Of a DNA stretch of 64,000 bases, positions 24,460 through 35,115 are shown piece after piece. How positions within the stretch are numbered: the first letter of the stretch is position 1; each line of letters starts with the position of its first letter. The notes under the pieces are model-generated. The model was given only the letters and a program-made list of their open reading frames with translations, had not been told where the DNA came from and did not search any database. This DNA comes from Verticillium longisporum (lineage: Eukaryota > Ascomycota > Sordariomycetes > Glomerellales > Plectosphaerellaceae). The translations under genes and the position numbers were made by a program. The stretch covers positions 496,001 through 560,000 of the forward strand of contig JAETXT010000013.1 of assembly GCA_019188255.1 (NCBI GenBank), read 5' to 3'.

Positions 24460-27400
24460 ATGGCTTTCCTCGGTTCTCCAGCGCCTTTCTTCTTCTCCTC
24501 CTTCACCGTCGCCATCCTCGCCAGCAAGGCTGTCCACCTCATCGCTCACTTCTCCACTGTTCCTTTCAGTGCCTTCATCATCTACCTGCCGACCTTCTTG
24601 ATCTACGACCTGCTCGCCGTCTTTGTACTTCGCCTATTGTTACAGAATTCTCGGGGCGGTTTCTGGCTCATCCCCGTCTCCATCGGCTCCCTCATCTCGT
24701 AAGTTTTTTATATCCGTGCTCACCTGCCTCTTCTTGGCACACGACCTGCGCACAACTTGTGCAGAACATGATTTGCACTCGAGCCATCCCCCTTCTTGTC
24801 ATGTCTGGGGGAAAGAGGAGCCGATTATAACTAACATGACATCCCTCTCCTCAGCTTCATCGCCGTCGGTGGAGCCGCTTCTCAGCTCGGTTTCTTCGCC
24901 CAAACCAGCGGCGAACTGCAATGGCGCGATGCCCAGGCCTACGCCAACAAGGAGGGTCTCGAAGTCCTCCTCTCCGGTAGTGCTGCCCTGCTAGCCTTTA
25001 CCGGTGCCATCTACGCCGTTGGCTTCGTTCTCCGCAACATCCTGCACAACGCTGTCGGCAATGTTCTGCAGGCCTTTGGCGAAGATGTTCTGTCGGCCCT
25101 CCGCTGGCTGTCCAAGTTCCGTTCTGCTCATCTTCGCAGATCGCACGCCGAGAAACGCGATGCCCATCCCCTGAATAAGGATCGGGACGAAGAAGGTGCC
25201 GCCTCGGCCGAGATGCTCCTGCATAACGGCACACCGCGATTCAGCGAGGACCACTCCGACATTTCGACGCTCCTAGACGAGCCGTTCCATGAGAAGGGTT
25301 ACGAGTACGACCAACCTGAACCGAGCCGCCGACGCCGACGCCTCCCAGCTTGGATCGGCTTGTTCTTCTTTGCGGTCTACTTGACCATTGCTCACATCAC
25401 ACGGCCCGCACGGCCTTACGACTACATGTCCATCACCCTGCCCATCTCCATGCTGGACGTCTTCCAGAACCATGCCGACTACTGCACCCTGCAGAACAGC
25501 ATCTACGACAACCCCTGGCCATTTCCCGACCTGCTCGCAGAGGATCACTGGGAGAAGCCCGGTGCCAACTCGAAGGGCTGGGCGCCAGGCTCCGATAGCA
25601 AGCTGGCGCAGGAGTACCGTGAGAGGACGCCGCAGTGGCTCCCTGAGGAGCTGCCGCGCGGCTTCTTTCGGTGGGACCCCCTTCGCTTCAAGAATGGCTT
25701 CCTCGGATCGCATAAGCCTAAGGGGCCTGGCCAGACGCCATTCTGCCCAAGCGTCCCCCTGGAGCCACCCTTCTACAATCCGGTAAACGACCCTCTCAAG
25801 ATCACCAACCTCGACAATGATATCTTGGAGCCCCTGCGAAAGCCACTCGAAGACGGCTCTATCAAGATCAAGAACGTTGTGCTCGTTCTCATGGAGAGCT
25901 TGCGTCAGGAATTTTGGCCGATGAAGCAAGGTTCAGAGCCGTGGAAGAATATTATGAAGGCGCACGAAGGCGAGTCGAAGGCAGCGAAGGATAAGATTAA
26001 CCAATTATTGTCCCAGATGGCTCCGCATATCGAACAGATCTCTGGAGTTTCGGGTGGCTTCAAGGACTTCGCCGGCAAGGAGTACCCGAAGGCAAAGAAG
26101 CACTGGACTGATTCCAGTGCAGAAGGATTTGGCGGCTTCAACGTCGTCGGCTCCTACACTGCTGCTTCCATGTCGACGAAGAGCTTTGGTTCGGTGCACT
26201 GCGGCGCCTGGCCGATGCCCGTGGACAAGTTCGATGAGGCTGACACCGACAGCTACCAGCCATGCATCCCGCAGGTTCTCGACCTTTTCAACAAAGCCAA
26301 GGTGGATGACGAGACGCCGAGCGATGACTTCCGCGACCAGGAATGGATGCCGGCTCTTTTCGAAGCTGAGGTGGAGGAGTACGACAGGCAGGAGATTTTC
26401 GACCAAAAGATTGGATTCAAGCATATTGTCACTCGAAAGCAGATCGAGGAGAGCCCCAGGTTCAACTCGTCCAACATCTTGAACCAGAAGGTCAACTACT
26501 TCGCATATCCCGAGCCCGTCCTCAAGCCGCACATTTCGGAGTTCGTGCGCAGCGCCCGCGCCAAGGACAAGCGCATTTGGATGTCGCATTTCACCAGCAC
26601 AACCCACCACGCGTGGGATACTCCCAGCGATTTCAGCACACTCGATTACCTGCCCAGCCAGGGCAGCAACGCGTGGCACACAGATTTTAACAAATACCTC
26701 AACACTCTCCGCTATCACGACAAGTGGATGGGCGAGCTCATGCAGCTCTTCGACGACCTCGACATGACCAACGAGACGTTGATTGTCTTCATCGGTGACC
26801 ACGGTCAAACATTTAAGGAGGACTACCGCAAGACGGGAACATACGAAGTGCCGCACGTTTCCGATTTCCGCGTACCCATTACGTTCCGCCATCCGCACCT
26901 GCCGCGCGTACAGTCCGCCGTCAATGCGACATCCATCTCTGTCCTGCCAACGATTCTTGATCTGCTTGTCAGCAGCGGCTCTCTCAACAAGCGCGATACC
27001 GAGATGGCAACGGATCTCGCGCAGGACTACGAAGGGCAGTCTCTTGTGCGGGAGTACAAGAAGAAGGACGGCAAGCGGCGGGCGTGGAACTTTTCGGTCA
27101 TCAACTCGGGTGCCGGCATGTTGACTGTAACGTCAGCTGATGTGCCGTACAAGCTCAACATGCCGCTCGAAAAAGTGTTTGAGTACATGGTCTCGAACCT
27201 CGCGGAGGATCCGACAGAGCGAAACGCCGTGACGGCGTGGACGTACGACGAAATGGTCGCCAGCGTCGAGAAGAAGATGGGCAAGGACGCCAAGGTCTGG
27301 GCCGAGGAGGCTGTTGCGGTGGGCAAGTGGTGGGCCAAGGAGCGGAAGCGATTATGGAGGTATCGCACGCTGCCCTTCTACCCGGGCACGTCGGGCCTCA

Positions 27401-27528
27401 AGGGCCATGGCCCGCCACATGGCCATGGTCCGCCAGGGCATGGCCCCCCTGGGTTTGGCCCTCCAGGGTTCGGTCCCCCAGGGCATCGGCCTCCAGGACG
27501 AGGCCCACCGCCACCTCGTCCTTACTGA
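24460..27528 (+). CDS. Membrane-anchored sulfatase / LTA-synthase-like alkaline phosphatase superfamily protein
   Basis: Exons 24460-24698 and 24855-27528 flank a 156-bp intron (GTAAGT donor, CTCCTCAG acceptor) and give 970 residues. Five hydrophobic helices fill the first 360 residues: around FFFSSFTVAILASKAVHLI, FIIYLPTFLIYDLLAVFVL, WLIPVSIGSLISSFIAVG, LLSGSAALLAFTGAIYAVG and AWIGLFFFAVYLTIAHI. A sulfatase-type catalytic domain follows, with NVVLVLMESLRQEF at the first metal-binding position (Glu, as in lipoteichoic-acid synthases, where classical sulfatases have Asp-Asp), a SMSTKSFGSVHCG region where the nucleophile is expected, and IVFIGDHGQTF with the Asp-His metal pair. The tail has GHGPP-type repeats. 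Family members move or cleave sulfo- or phospho-groups; the substrate is unknown. Confidence 0.85.
27405..27522 (+). repeat. GHGPP-type repeats in the sulfatase tail
   Basis: About eight imperfect copies of a 15-bp unit encode Gly-His/Phe-Gly-Pro-Pro at the extreme C-terminus, ending in PPPRPY. Such repeats are prone to length change. Confidence 0.8.
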
Positions 27529-28889
27529 TACCATCAAGGGGCCGGCGAGCCCTTGTAAGATTACAAAGCACCAGCATCAACGATACATGTCTAATTCATT
27601 TTTTCTGTTCTCTGAAATTCCTGTTGCAACACCATGCTTGAGTGACGGTGAAGACGTTACCATCTGCCTGGTGCACGTTCTGTTTTTTTGACGACCACAA
27701 GTATGTAATACCAGCTAACCGAGGACGCTGATACTCATGAGGATCCTAACGAGGGAGGAATTCCTCAGCTACGCCACTCCATCGAGCCTCGAAGAGTCTA
27801 GAACTCGTGTAACGCACGCTTCTTAGCATAATACGCCCTACGCAGGGAGGCATCGTAGCGCTCGCGAAGGACCACAAAAATGAATGGGACCCAAGCATTC
27901 GAATGCTACCAGACCCCAAGATCGCAGAAACCTTATCCCGACATCACGGGCGGAGGCGCCAGGGTCCGGGAAGACGCAGAAGCCGCAGTCCGCATCTCAC
28001 CGCCGCCCTCGGAATTTCAGGACCTCGATCTCGAACCTCGACCAGTCACGACATGCTAGATCAGGGGGGCAAAAAAAAAAAGGGGGGAGAACCTCCAGTG
28101 CGGGAAGAAGAGGTCATGGCACAGGCCACGCAGGCGCCCGCGCAGGCGCGTGCTGTGGAATTTCCCCTGTTCGTATTCGTGCGGAGTAGATACAGGGGGG
28201 GGCGGTTGGATGTCGTCAGCCCAGCCCCCCAACCAAGAGCTGTGGCGTAGACTATAATTACACTGCAATCGGGCAGCTGAAGAAAAAAGAACAATGCTCC
28301 GCGATGACAATAGGAAACCAAAAAAAAAAAAAAAAAAAAAAAGGGGCCCGAAGCGGGCTGGAACGTTTCGGCAGGCGAGCAACTTTGCTGTTTCTAGCCG
28401 GCGTTGCGCCCTGTATTGCGCCATCGAGGGAGGCACGCTGCTTCGGTTCCGTGACGCGAGGGAGAGAGGGGGCGTACAGGTGCGTGTGATGGAACGTTCG
28501 GCTGCTTGTGCGCCTGTGCCTTGGGGACTGTGTAGCGGAGTTGGGCTGGGGCTGCTTCTTCTCTGTCATGGTCATTTGCAGATGGGATGGATGCGTGTGT
28601 GTTGCTTTGGCTGGGTGGCCGGTGATGACGATGCAATTTCCGGGGGATGGTTCCATCTGCATGGTGGCTGTGCGTGGTATGAAAAGTTGGTAGGTAGGTC
28701 CCTTCCCCAAGCACATCTCGGACAAATGCAGTGGGCAGCTGTTCCTTCGGCCAAGCAACCCAAGGTCTGTCTGCCTTTACCTTTTGAGTGAATGTTTAAT
28801 GAGTGCTGTTGGGGAAGGTGGTCACCAAGCCGACACAGTGTTGGTTAGACCACGAAGAAGAGCTTATATGGGTTTTATCGATCCTTATC
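27529..28889. other. Intergenic region with homopolymer tracts
   Basis: Contains the sulfatase 3' end, an A/G homopolymer junction at 28070-28086, and a run of 23 A residues at 28320-28342 followed by GGGG. Overlapping ORFs around 28290-28790 have no family features. No gene is supported. Confidence 0.5.
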
Positions 28890-29313
28890 TAAACAGAGCC
28901 TCCGATGAGCTACCTAACGGCGTTAACGGCGGAGGAAACAAAGATGATCTTGCTAGACTTAGGCTTGCCGACCTCATAGAGGCCCTGGTAGGCGTTTTAG
29001 CTATAGAAGGAGACGAGCTCGTTATTAATCGTAAACTTGAGCGAGTTAGAGCGGAGAACCTTTCCGACGAAGGCGCTCACGATAAGCTAGTCGAGGTCGA
29101 AGGGAGGCGAGTACGACTTAACCTTAGGGTCGCGTATACGGCCGTGTATATAGGGTCGAATGAGGAGTAAAGGACCTCGACGAGGATACTGCTATAGAGG
29201 GGGGCGTTTTCGAGGTTAATGGGCCTGTCCTCGACGACGGGGTCCTGGCCGGCGATGGGTAAGCCCTCGGGGACCTTCTTGTAGATGAAGAACTTGTTGG
29301 AGGTAGGCGCTAT
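28890..29313 (-). pseudogene. Decayed medium-chain (zinc-less) NADP-dependent alkenal/alcohol oxidoreductase, RIP-like mutations
   Basis: The minus strand carries the start of an MDR-family oxidoreductase of the prostaglandin-reductase/quinone-oxidoreductase type: SNKFFIYKKVPEGLPIAGQD, then VEDRPINLENAP, LVEVLYSSFDP, and after a frame change RDPKVKSYSPPF, VGKVLRSN, AYQGLYEVGKPK and KIIFVSSAVNAV. Damage is clear. The expected start ATG is ATA, one base is missing near 29150, and stops interrupt at FDLD*LIV, SFYS*NAY and AVR*LIG. At the last two the family expects Gln, so CAG/CAA to TAG/TAA is a C-to-T change typical of repeat-induced point mutation. Part of the middle of the catalytic domain is deleted and the Rossmann half is missing. 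A plus-strand ORF over the same bases is an antisense artefact. Confidence 0.75.
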
Positions 29314-30440
29314 TATGGGTGGTGGCCTGTGGTGTTGAAGGGTTATGTGCTGGGAATTGCAGGGTATCACAAAAAGATCAACTGAGTGCTAGTGAAGGTA
29401 TAAGGGTGTGATGATGATGTTGTTGATCGATAATATTGAAGAGGAGGCCAGCTCAAGTCTTGATATCGAAGATTACCAGCACTCTTACCAGTAAAGGATC
29501 CAGCACCAGGGCATAATGAGAGACCCGGTTTCACGTTCTTGACGCGAAAGTCTGAGTGATCGGTAATTCCTGGCGCTTCTAGGCGATGAGCGAGTAATCG
29601 GAGGACGGTTTGCCTGGTTTCGGCTCGGCATTTGGTGGGTTTGGGGGCGAGACGAGAAGAGACATGACACCATACATAACAGTGGCACTAGGTAAAATCG
29701 GCTTGGTGACAAAACTGAGTCACCCTCGGCTCTGAAAGCTGGACATACACATATTGAGACTGTGCTCCGTGGCGTAATGGATGATAAATCAGATATCCTC
29801 TGTTCCTCACCCCTCACCGGATTGCTTCCTGCCAAGCGGATCAACGTTCACCGACCCTTCAGCCTTATCAGTAATTATCGCGGAAGCTCCAATGGCGGTT
29901 TGAGCGGCAGAACAGCCTAACAGCATCCCGATATTTCCCTACTCCTGACGCCGTGTCCGACATGTTCATCCCGATAGCCCCCGGACGGGGTACCCCTCCT
30001 GGCAGTCAACACCCTCAGCTTCAGCCGTTCCTCACCTGAAAGGGGTTCGCGGTAGTCCGGTTGGAACAAATTAAGAAATGCAATCTGGCCAAAACTAGAT
30101 CATGAGCTGTGAAACACCCACCCAGTTAATATGCCATTGTCAAGGAGTCTTGTGTAACGAGTGAAGGGATCAACTGTCGGTCTCTTAGGGGTCGCTATGT
30201 AGATAGATTAATCGATGCCCTTCTCTAAACTCTGGTCCGTTGACCTTCCTAATAACTATTCCCTAACTGTGCTTGGTTCTCTCTCCTCAAGTTCTACGGT
30301 CAAACAAAAGGCGACCTCCTATCGGTCTCATACCTCCCTCAGGTCCTGACACCAACGTGAGATGGTTGGCAAAGTGCCCCATTCTTCACCACAATCACCC
30401 TATAACTAGTATTCCCACTGACGACCACGCCCTCTTATCT
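29314..30440. other. Intergenic region
   Basis: Lies between the decayed oxidoreductase and the hydrolase 3' end. No gene is supported. One CCTCGG hexamer sits near 29724. Confidence 0.45.
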
Positions 30441-31580
30441 TTACTGACTCTCCAGAGACCGATTGAGTCTCACAAACTCGCCAGCCTTGCGCGAGCCTTT
30501 TACTGCCTCCTCCTCAAAGCCTAGAATCTTCCCGAGCAGAATGACGTCGTGTGGGCAGTGCTCGTCGACAACCCACTCAACAGTTGTCCCCATCTTCCGA
30601 AGCTTCTCGACTAGTTGGAGGTTTTCATGGAACAAAACTTCTTTGCCTCCTGTGTGTACCCAAACAGGCGCCTCGATCTTGAAGGGCTTGTGCTGTGGCG
30701 AGATGTAAGGGTCCATCAGACCGGCTTGTCCATTTCCAATCAACGCGTGCGCACCCCAGAGTGGGAAGGAAACGTCCAGGTAGTCAGACCCATAGTTCGG
30801 AGACTGTGTAATCTTTGTAGTGTCCAGAACGACGGAAAGATCACTCCATGGAGACCACAGCATCACAGCCTCAGGCCATGGTAGGCCGAGTTCCGAACCA
30901 AATTCGGCAATGTATCGGAGGAGTGCAAGGGCAAGATTTGCGCCAGCAGAGTCGCCGCTCAGCACGATCTGTGACGAGGGGATCTGGAGATGGCGGAGCA
31001 GATAGAGGTACGACGTGAGTGCGTCTTGCAGCGCAGCTGGAAAGCGGCCCCCAGCATCGCTAGCGAGTCGGTACTGCGGCATGAAGACGTGCGAGCAGCC
31101 CATGTGCGAAAGGAGTGTCTGTGCCGCGAAGCCCGAATCTTGGTCTCGTCCTTCGCCCACAACGTAGGCTCCGCCGTGGAGATGCAGCACCACGAGCAAG
31201 TCGCTTCCCCATTTCTGATTCTGTGCCGACAGATTCTTCGGCGCGTGTGACGTCCAGATCGCCCCGACCTGGCCCGGCTGAATGAGAGGATCGTTCAGCG
31301 GTCCCCTATATAGATCCTGATGGCCAGGAGGCATCACCACGAACCGGTCTCCTTCGCTTCCGGGTTTTAGGCTCAGTCCCGCTGGTCTCTGCAAGGCTGA
31401 CATTTGCCGGATCAAGGCCTTGAACATGCTGATGGAAAATGCCTGGCGGAAAGTCCATGTTTCGTCTGGTCGGCTCCCAGGAACGAGACCTCGCACAATT
31501 GCCAGTGCGAGAGAGAAGCTGAGGTCGAAGGGAGCCACGAAAAGAAGATGGCGCGCTTTCTGAAGCGTACTTGGTGCCAT
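30441..31580 (-). CDS. Alpha/beta hydrolase-3 fold esterase, hormone-sensitive lipase family
   Basis: Predicted carboxylesterase/lipase. Intronless, 379 residues from the ATG at 31580 (the frame runs a few codons further to a GTG that I reject). HSL-family marks are the oxyanion motif HLHGGAYVVG, the nucleophile elbow GDSAGANLALALL, an acidic region before WVHTGGKEVLF and the catalytic His in DEHCPHDVILL. The N-terminal 60 residues include a hydrophobic stretch (LLFVAPFDLSFSLALAIV) that may bind membrane. It is divergent from the BVMO gene across about 0.8 kb, so the two probably share regulation. In Baeyer-Villiger pathways an esterase of this kind hydrolyses the ester or lactone product; that role is inference from context. 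Confidence 0.88.
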   Translation of the reverse strand: MAPSTLQKARHLLFVAPFDLSFSLALAIVRGLVPGSRPDETWTFRQAFSISMFKALIRQMSALQRPAGLSLKPGSEGDRFVVMPPGHQDLYRGPLNDPLIQPGQVGAIWTSHAPKNLSAQNQKWGSDLLVVLHLHGGAYVVGEGRDQDSGFAAQTLLSHMGCSHVFMPQYRLASDAGGRFPAALQDALTSYLYLLRHLQIPSSQIVLSGDSAGANLALALLRYIAEFGSELGLPWPEAVMLWSPWSDLSVVLDTTKITQSPNYGSDYLDVSFPLWGAHALIGNGQAGLMDPYISPQHKPFKIEAPVWVHTGGKEVLFHENLQLVEKLRKMGTTVEWVVDEHCPHDVILLGKILGFEEEAVKGSRKAGEFVRLNRSLESQ

Positions 31581-32392
31581 GGCGTTTACAGCAAACACGA
31601 CTGGAAAATACGTGTAATTGATTGACAGAGTTGATTGAAGGGGATATCAAACGCCTGCAGGATGCGGGGGTACGGGGAAAAGTGGCATATAAAGAACGCG
31701 CAGGAGCTTCAACCTTTCTGCAGCTAGAACTTGAACAAGGAGAAAACCCCCAAAATTCCAAGACTTATGTGATAGTTCCCCTGCCGCCATCGTACTACAA
31801 TGCTAGGGGCCTGGGGGTCACGACTCAAACCATCTAATCACATAGCTTGTTTCCTGGTAGCCGAGGTTCCTTGGGAGGCATGGAAGGAGTCAGTTTTGGA
31901 TGTAGTGATCGTGTGTGTGCACAGATTCCAAGCCCCGTCGGCACATCACTAATCAACCCACCCAGGACCGTGGTCACGCGAGTCAATTAACAATCCTTTG
32001 CCTTTCGTTAGTTACCATTCAACTGGCAACTAAATTAACTAGACGCGGGGATGCGGAGGCGGGGATGCGGGGGGTGGAGTTTCGGGATAATTGTTAGGGC
32101 CCTGATAGTAACTGCCCGGGGCATACCGGAGACACGGCTGGGCCGACTCGACAGACTATCCGTTCACATCGTTCGATTCGACACGGTACACGCTTTCAAA
32201 GGATGCTTTCTTGAGGACTGGGGAGTTCGAGGTCCGATGCGATCCGATGCCGCCAGGAGCAGCATAAATGTGCAGCTCCCCTTACATCGAGGAATTGTCT
32301 TGTCACAGTCATATCTGAATACGACGATTCTCGCAAATCATTATCTCTACAACGCATGCAAGTCAACTTTGCTACAACTCCCACAAGCAACC
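31581..32392. promoter_or_regulatory. Shared divergent promoter of the hydrolase and BVMO genes
   Basis: About 0.8 kb with no ORF of its own. A CATATAAAG box lies at 31687 and a CATAAAT box near 32262, the latter plausibly serving the BVMO. One CCGAGG hexamer at 31861-31866 matches the core recognised by CTF1/FarA-type regulators, which is of interest because such a regulator gene lies 7 kb away. A single hexamer is weak evidence. Confidence 0.4.
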
Positions 32393-33883
32393 ATGACAAT
32401 CGATAAATCGGATACCCATGCAGGGTCTAACTCCCCGACTGAAGTAGACCTTGACATCGCAGTCATTGGAGCTGGCGTCTCCGGCATCAACACGGCGTAC
32501 TACATTCAGACCAAAGCACCCAAGGGGCTTTCGTACACCGTTTTTGAGGCCAGAGATGCCATCGGTGGAACCTGGGATCTTTGGAGATTCCCTGGGATCC
32601 GAACCGACTCGGACGCCTACAGCTACAGCTTCTCCTGGAACCCGTGGGGAAGCGAGGCCCTTCTGGCTCCACGTTCCGACATTATCTCCTACCTGAACAG
32701 CTCGGTCGAGAAACATGGTATCGACAAGCATATCAAATTTCGGCATAGAGTCCTGTCTATCGACTGGTCGTCCAAGCGCTCGGCTTGGAACATGACTATG
32801 CAGGTCGACAATGAGGTCAAGACCATTCGGGCCCGATTCATAGTCTTCGGAACCGGATACTACGACTACCATGAGCCCATGCATGCCCCTATTCCGGGGC
32901 TGGAGAACTTTGCCGGCACTGTCATCCAGCCCCAGTGGTGGCCTGAAGACCTGGACTATACCAACAAGAACATGGTTGTCATTGGAAGTGGAGCGACTGC
33001 CATCACCATCGTACCCAATGTTGCCGAAGAGGTGAAGCATGTCACGATGCTGCAGCGGAGTCCAAGCTACATCTGGGCCCTCCCCAAGCCCGACCTCCTG
33101 ACCAGAGTCGTCAAGTTGGTGCTCCCGGAATTTTACGCTCGGCGATTCCTCCGCCTCAGGTACATGATGTACCTCTACACGGCCTACTATTATGCCGGTT
33201 ACTTCCCCAAGAAAACTAGGAAGACGCTCATAGACGGTGCAGCCAAGGAGCTGCCATCGAATGTTTCCGTCGATCCGCACTTCACCCCCAGCTACAATCC
33301 CTTCCAGCAGCGGGTCTGTATGACCCCCGATGGCGACTTTTTCGCCGCCATCCGTTCCGGCAAGGCCAGTGTTGTCACCGACACCATCAAAGCCGTGACC
33401 GCGGATGAGATCCTGTTGACTTCGGGAGAGACTCTGCGACCTGACATCATTGTGGCCGCCACGGGGCTGAAGCTGCAGTTCGCGGGTGGCATCAAGGTAT
33501 CGATGGACGGCCAGACCATTGATCCCGCTAGCAAGTTCTCTTGGCAAAACTGCATGATCCAGGACGTGCCCAACATGATGTTTATCTTCGGGTATGCTAA
33601 TGCTGCCTGGACACTGGGGGCCGAGGTCACCGCTACGCTGCTTGTGCGGTTGTTGCGCCTGATGAAGGAAAAGGGAATTGCGGAAGCTATTCCACGGGTA
33701 CAGCATCCTGAGAACATGAAGCAGGAGTCGTTGTTCAACCTGACATCGACGTATGTGAAGGATGCTGATAGTGTGTTCCCGAAGGGAGGGCAAGGCCCGT
33801 TCAACCGAAGGCGGAATTACCCTGTGGATATCTGGGGAGCCCGATGGAGTGACATCTCCAAGGGATTGGAGCTTCGACGATGA
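32393..33883 (+). CDS. EthA-like FAD-dependent Baeyer-Villiger monooxygenase with altered fingerprint
   Basis: Class B flavin monooxygenase, expected to insert oxygen next to a ketone carbonyl to form an ester. Intronless, 496 residues from the ATG at 32393; the open frame upstream to 32051 has promoter-like composition. Motifs in order: FAD fold VIGAGVSGINTAYYI, GGTWDLWRFPGIRTDSD, the BVMO fingerprint region FAGTVIQPQWWP, NADPH fold VIGSGATAITIVP, and the late ATGLKLQF. The fingerprint F-x-G-x-x-x-H-x-x-x-W has Gln in place of His; EthA-type relatives keep His there. That His matters for catalysis in studied BVMOs, so activity may be changed or lost, although the rest of the frame is intact. 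Neighbours: hydrolase (divergent) and SDR (downstream). Confidence 0.9.
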   Translation: MTIDKSDTHAGSNSPTEVDLDIAVIGAGVSGINTAYYIQTKAPKGLSYTVFEARDAIGGTWDLWRFPGIRTDSDAYSYSFSWNPWGSEALLAPRSDIISYLNSSVEKHGIDKHIKFRHRVLSIDWSSKRSAWNMTMQVDNEVKTIRARFIVFGTGYYDYHEPMHAPIPGLENFAGTVIQPQWWPEDLDYTNKNMVVIGSGATAITIVPNVAEEVKHVTMLQRSPSYIWALPKPDLLTRVVKLVLPEFYARRFLRLRYMMYLYTAYYYAGYFPKKTRKTLIDGAAKELPSNVSVDPHFTPSYNPFQQRVCMTPDGDFFAAIRSGKASVVTDTIKAVTADEILLTSGETLRPDIIVAATGLKLQFAGGIKVSMDGQTIDPASKFSWQNCMIQDVPNMMFIFGYANAAWTLGAEVTATLLVRLLRLMKEKGIAEAIPRVQHPENMKQESLFNLTSTYVKDADSVFPKGGQGPFNRRRNYPVDIWGARWSDISKGLELRR

Positions 33884-34323
33884 GTCGCGGTCGAAACCAG
33901 GGCTCTTCCAAATCCCGACCCCCCCATTCCCGCGCAGACAACAACACCGTCATAGAGATAGGATATCACCCCATTTTGTCCAATGCAACCCTGTTTGATT
34001 GAAACTACATATAGAAACTCTCGAACTGCGCTTGTGCATCTTGTAAACCTGTCGTAGATTTATTCGTAGCTGCTTTAACCTACACTGTATTATTGGTAAC
34101 CTTACGCAGTCAGGAGTGCGTAGTGTAGTTTGGCCTTGGCGAGGTGTAACCCATATAGCCGATTGGGTAATATTGGGAGAGCATAAAGAGGCTATATTGA
34201 TTGATTAAATGGTGTGTCCTCTGGCCTGTTTGGCCTCTTGTTGTGTTGTTGCGATGCCCGTTTTCGTTGACTGCTGTTCTTCTGTTGGCCTGCCCCGCTG
34301 AGGCATTTCCTTAACTTAAAGCC
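33884..34323. other. Intergenic region up to solo LTR 1
   Basis: Holds the BVMO 3' end; it is AT-richer than its surroundings. No gene is seen. Confidence 0.45.
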
Positions 34324-34588
34324 TGTTGAGAGGGCTTCACTGCTTATGTGAACCCCAATTCAGTACTTTGGATATGCCTGCGAGCTCTGAATACCTAGGT
34401 AGGGTAGGTGATATAAGACTTATGATGTGATTAATGCTATCTCTCTGAATTCACTACCTAGGTACGTGAGTCAGATATACCCATCTGATTCATTGATCAT
34501 GTAAGTTGTGATTCGCGTGCTCCTGAGAGCTGTGAAACCCGGCCCCGGTGATCACCGCCTCAGGCGATTCCCTAATATTGGTTCAACA
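34324..34588 (+). mobile_element. Solo LTR, copy 1 (265 bp)
   Basis: Begins TGTTGAGAGGG and ends GGTTCAACA, the TG...CA inverted termini of LTR-retrotransposon ends (TGTTGA/TCAACA). It is flanked by a perfect 5-bp duplication AAGCC (34319-34323 and 34589-34593). Two more copies lie at 37769 and 41607, sharing long blocks such as GGGCTTCACTGCTTATGTGA and CCTAATATTGGTTCAACA. There is no internal retroelement sequence, so it is the product of LTR-LTR recombination. It sits between the BVMO and SDR genes. Confidence 0.85.
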
Positions 34589-35115
34589 AAGCCCCTGCAC
34601 TGCACTCCTTAATCATCAACCCGGGAAATTGGCTCTGATAAGAACTAGTGCAGGTAGGATTTGCGGGGAGACTTTGCGGGGTTGACGTTAACGCTAACGC
34701 CGCCTTTCCCTCTCTAACCCCATGCAGTATTTGGGGTAGCACTCGATAGTTGGACAGCCGCAGCTGCATCTCTGCATCCGCGCCCGACAGCACGGACAAG
34801 GACGCTCGAATCACACCGACGGCCCGGGTCAGCGCCAACTAAAGACAAAGCCGAGGCATGAAAGGTAATCAATCCCTCCAGCTTAGCTGCCCCAGATGGC
34901 AGAGGAAGCAAGAACCCTTACTTACACTGCAATACGAAGCAGACATCGTGGCCAGATAAGTACATATACCTACCTTATTGAGCTGTTGCTATCTTCAACT
35001 ACCTCATCAAATCAAATCCATTTCCATAAACTATCGATTAAACCGACTGACCTGGTATTGGTCTCATTGTCGATCCGGATACCTCTCTCGAAATCCCAAT
35101 TTACGCTTGACCAAA
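34589..35115. promoter_or_regulatory. Promoter region of the SDR gene
   Basis: Intergenic, with no ORF. A CCGAGG hexamer is at 34851-34856, about 265 bp before the start codon, the same core as in the hydrolase/BVMO promoter. Confidence 0.35.

Noticed and set aside
26005..26898. 297-codon frame antisense to the sulfatase
   Set aside because: Shadow of the sulfatase catalytic domain, with no motif of its own.
28784..29170. 128-codon plus-strand ORF
   Set aside because: Antisense to the decayed oxidoreductase, which has recognisable family segments on the minus strand.
32372..33793. 473-codon open frame antisense to the BVMO
   Set aside because: Mirror of a GC-rich coding exon; the plus strand has all flavin-monooxygenase motifs and the antisense product has none.
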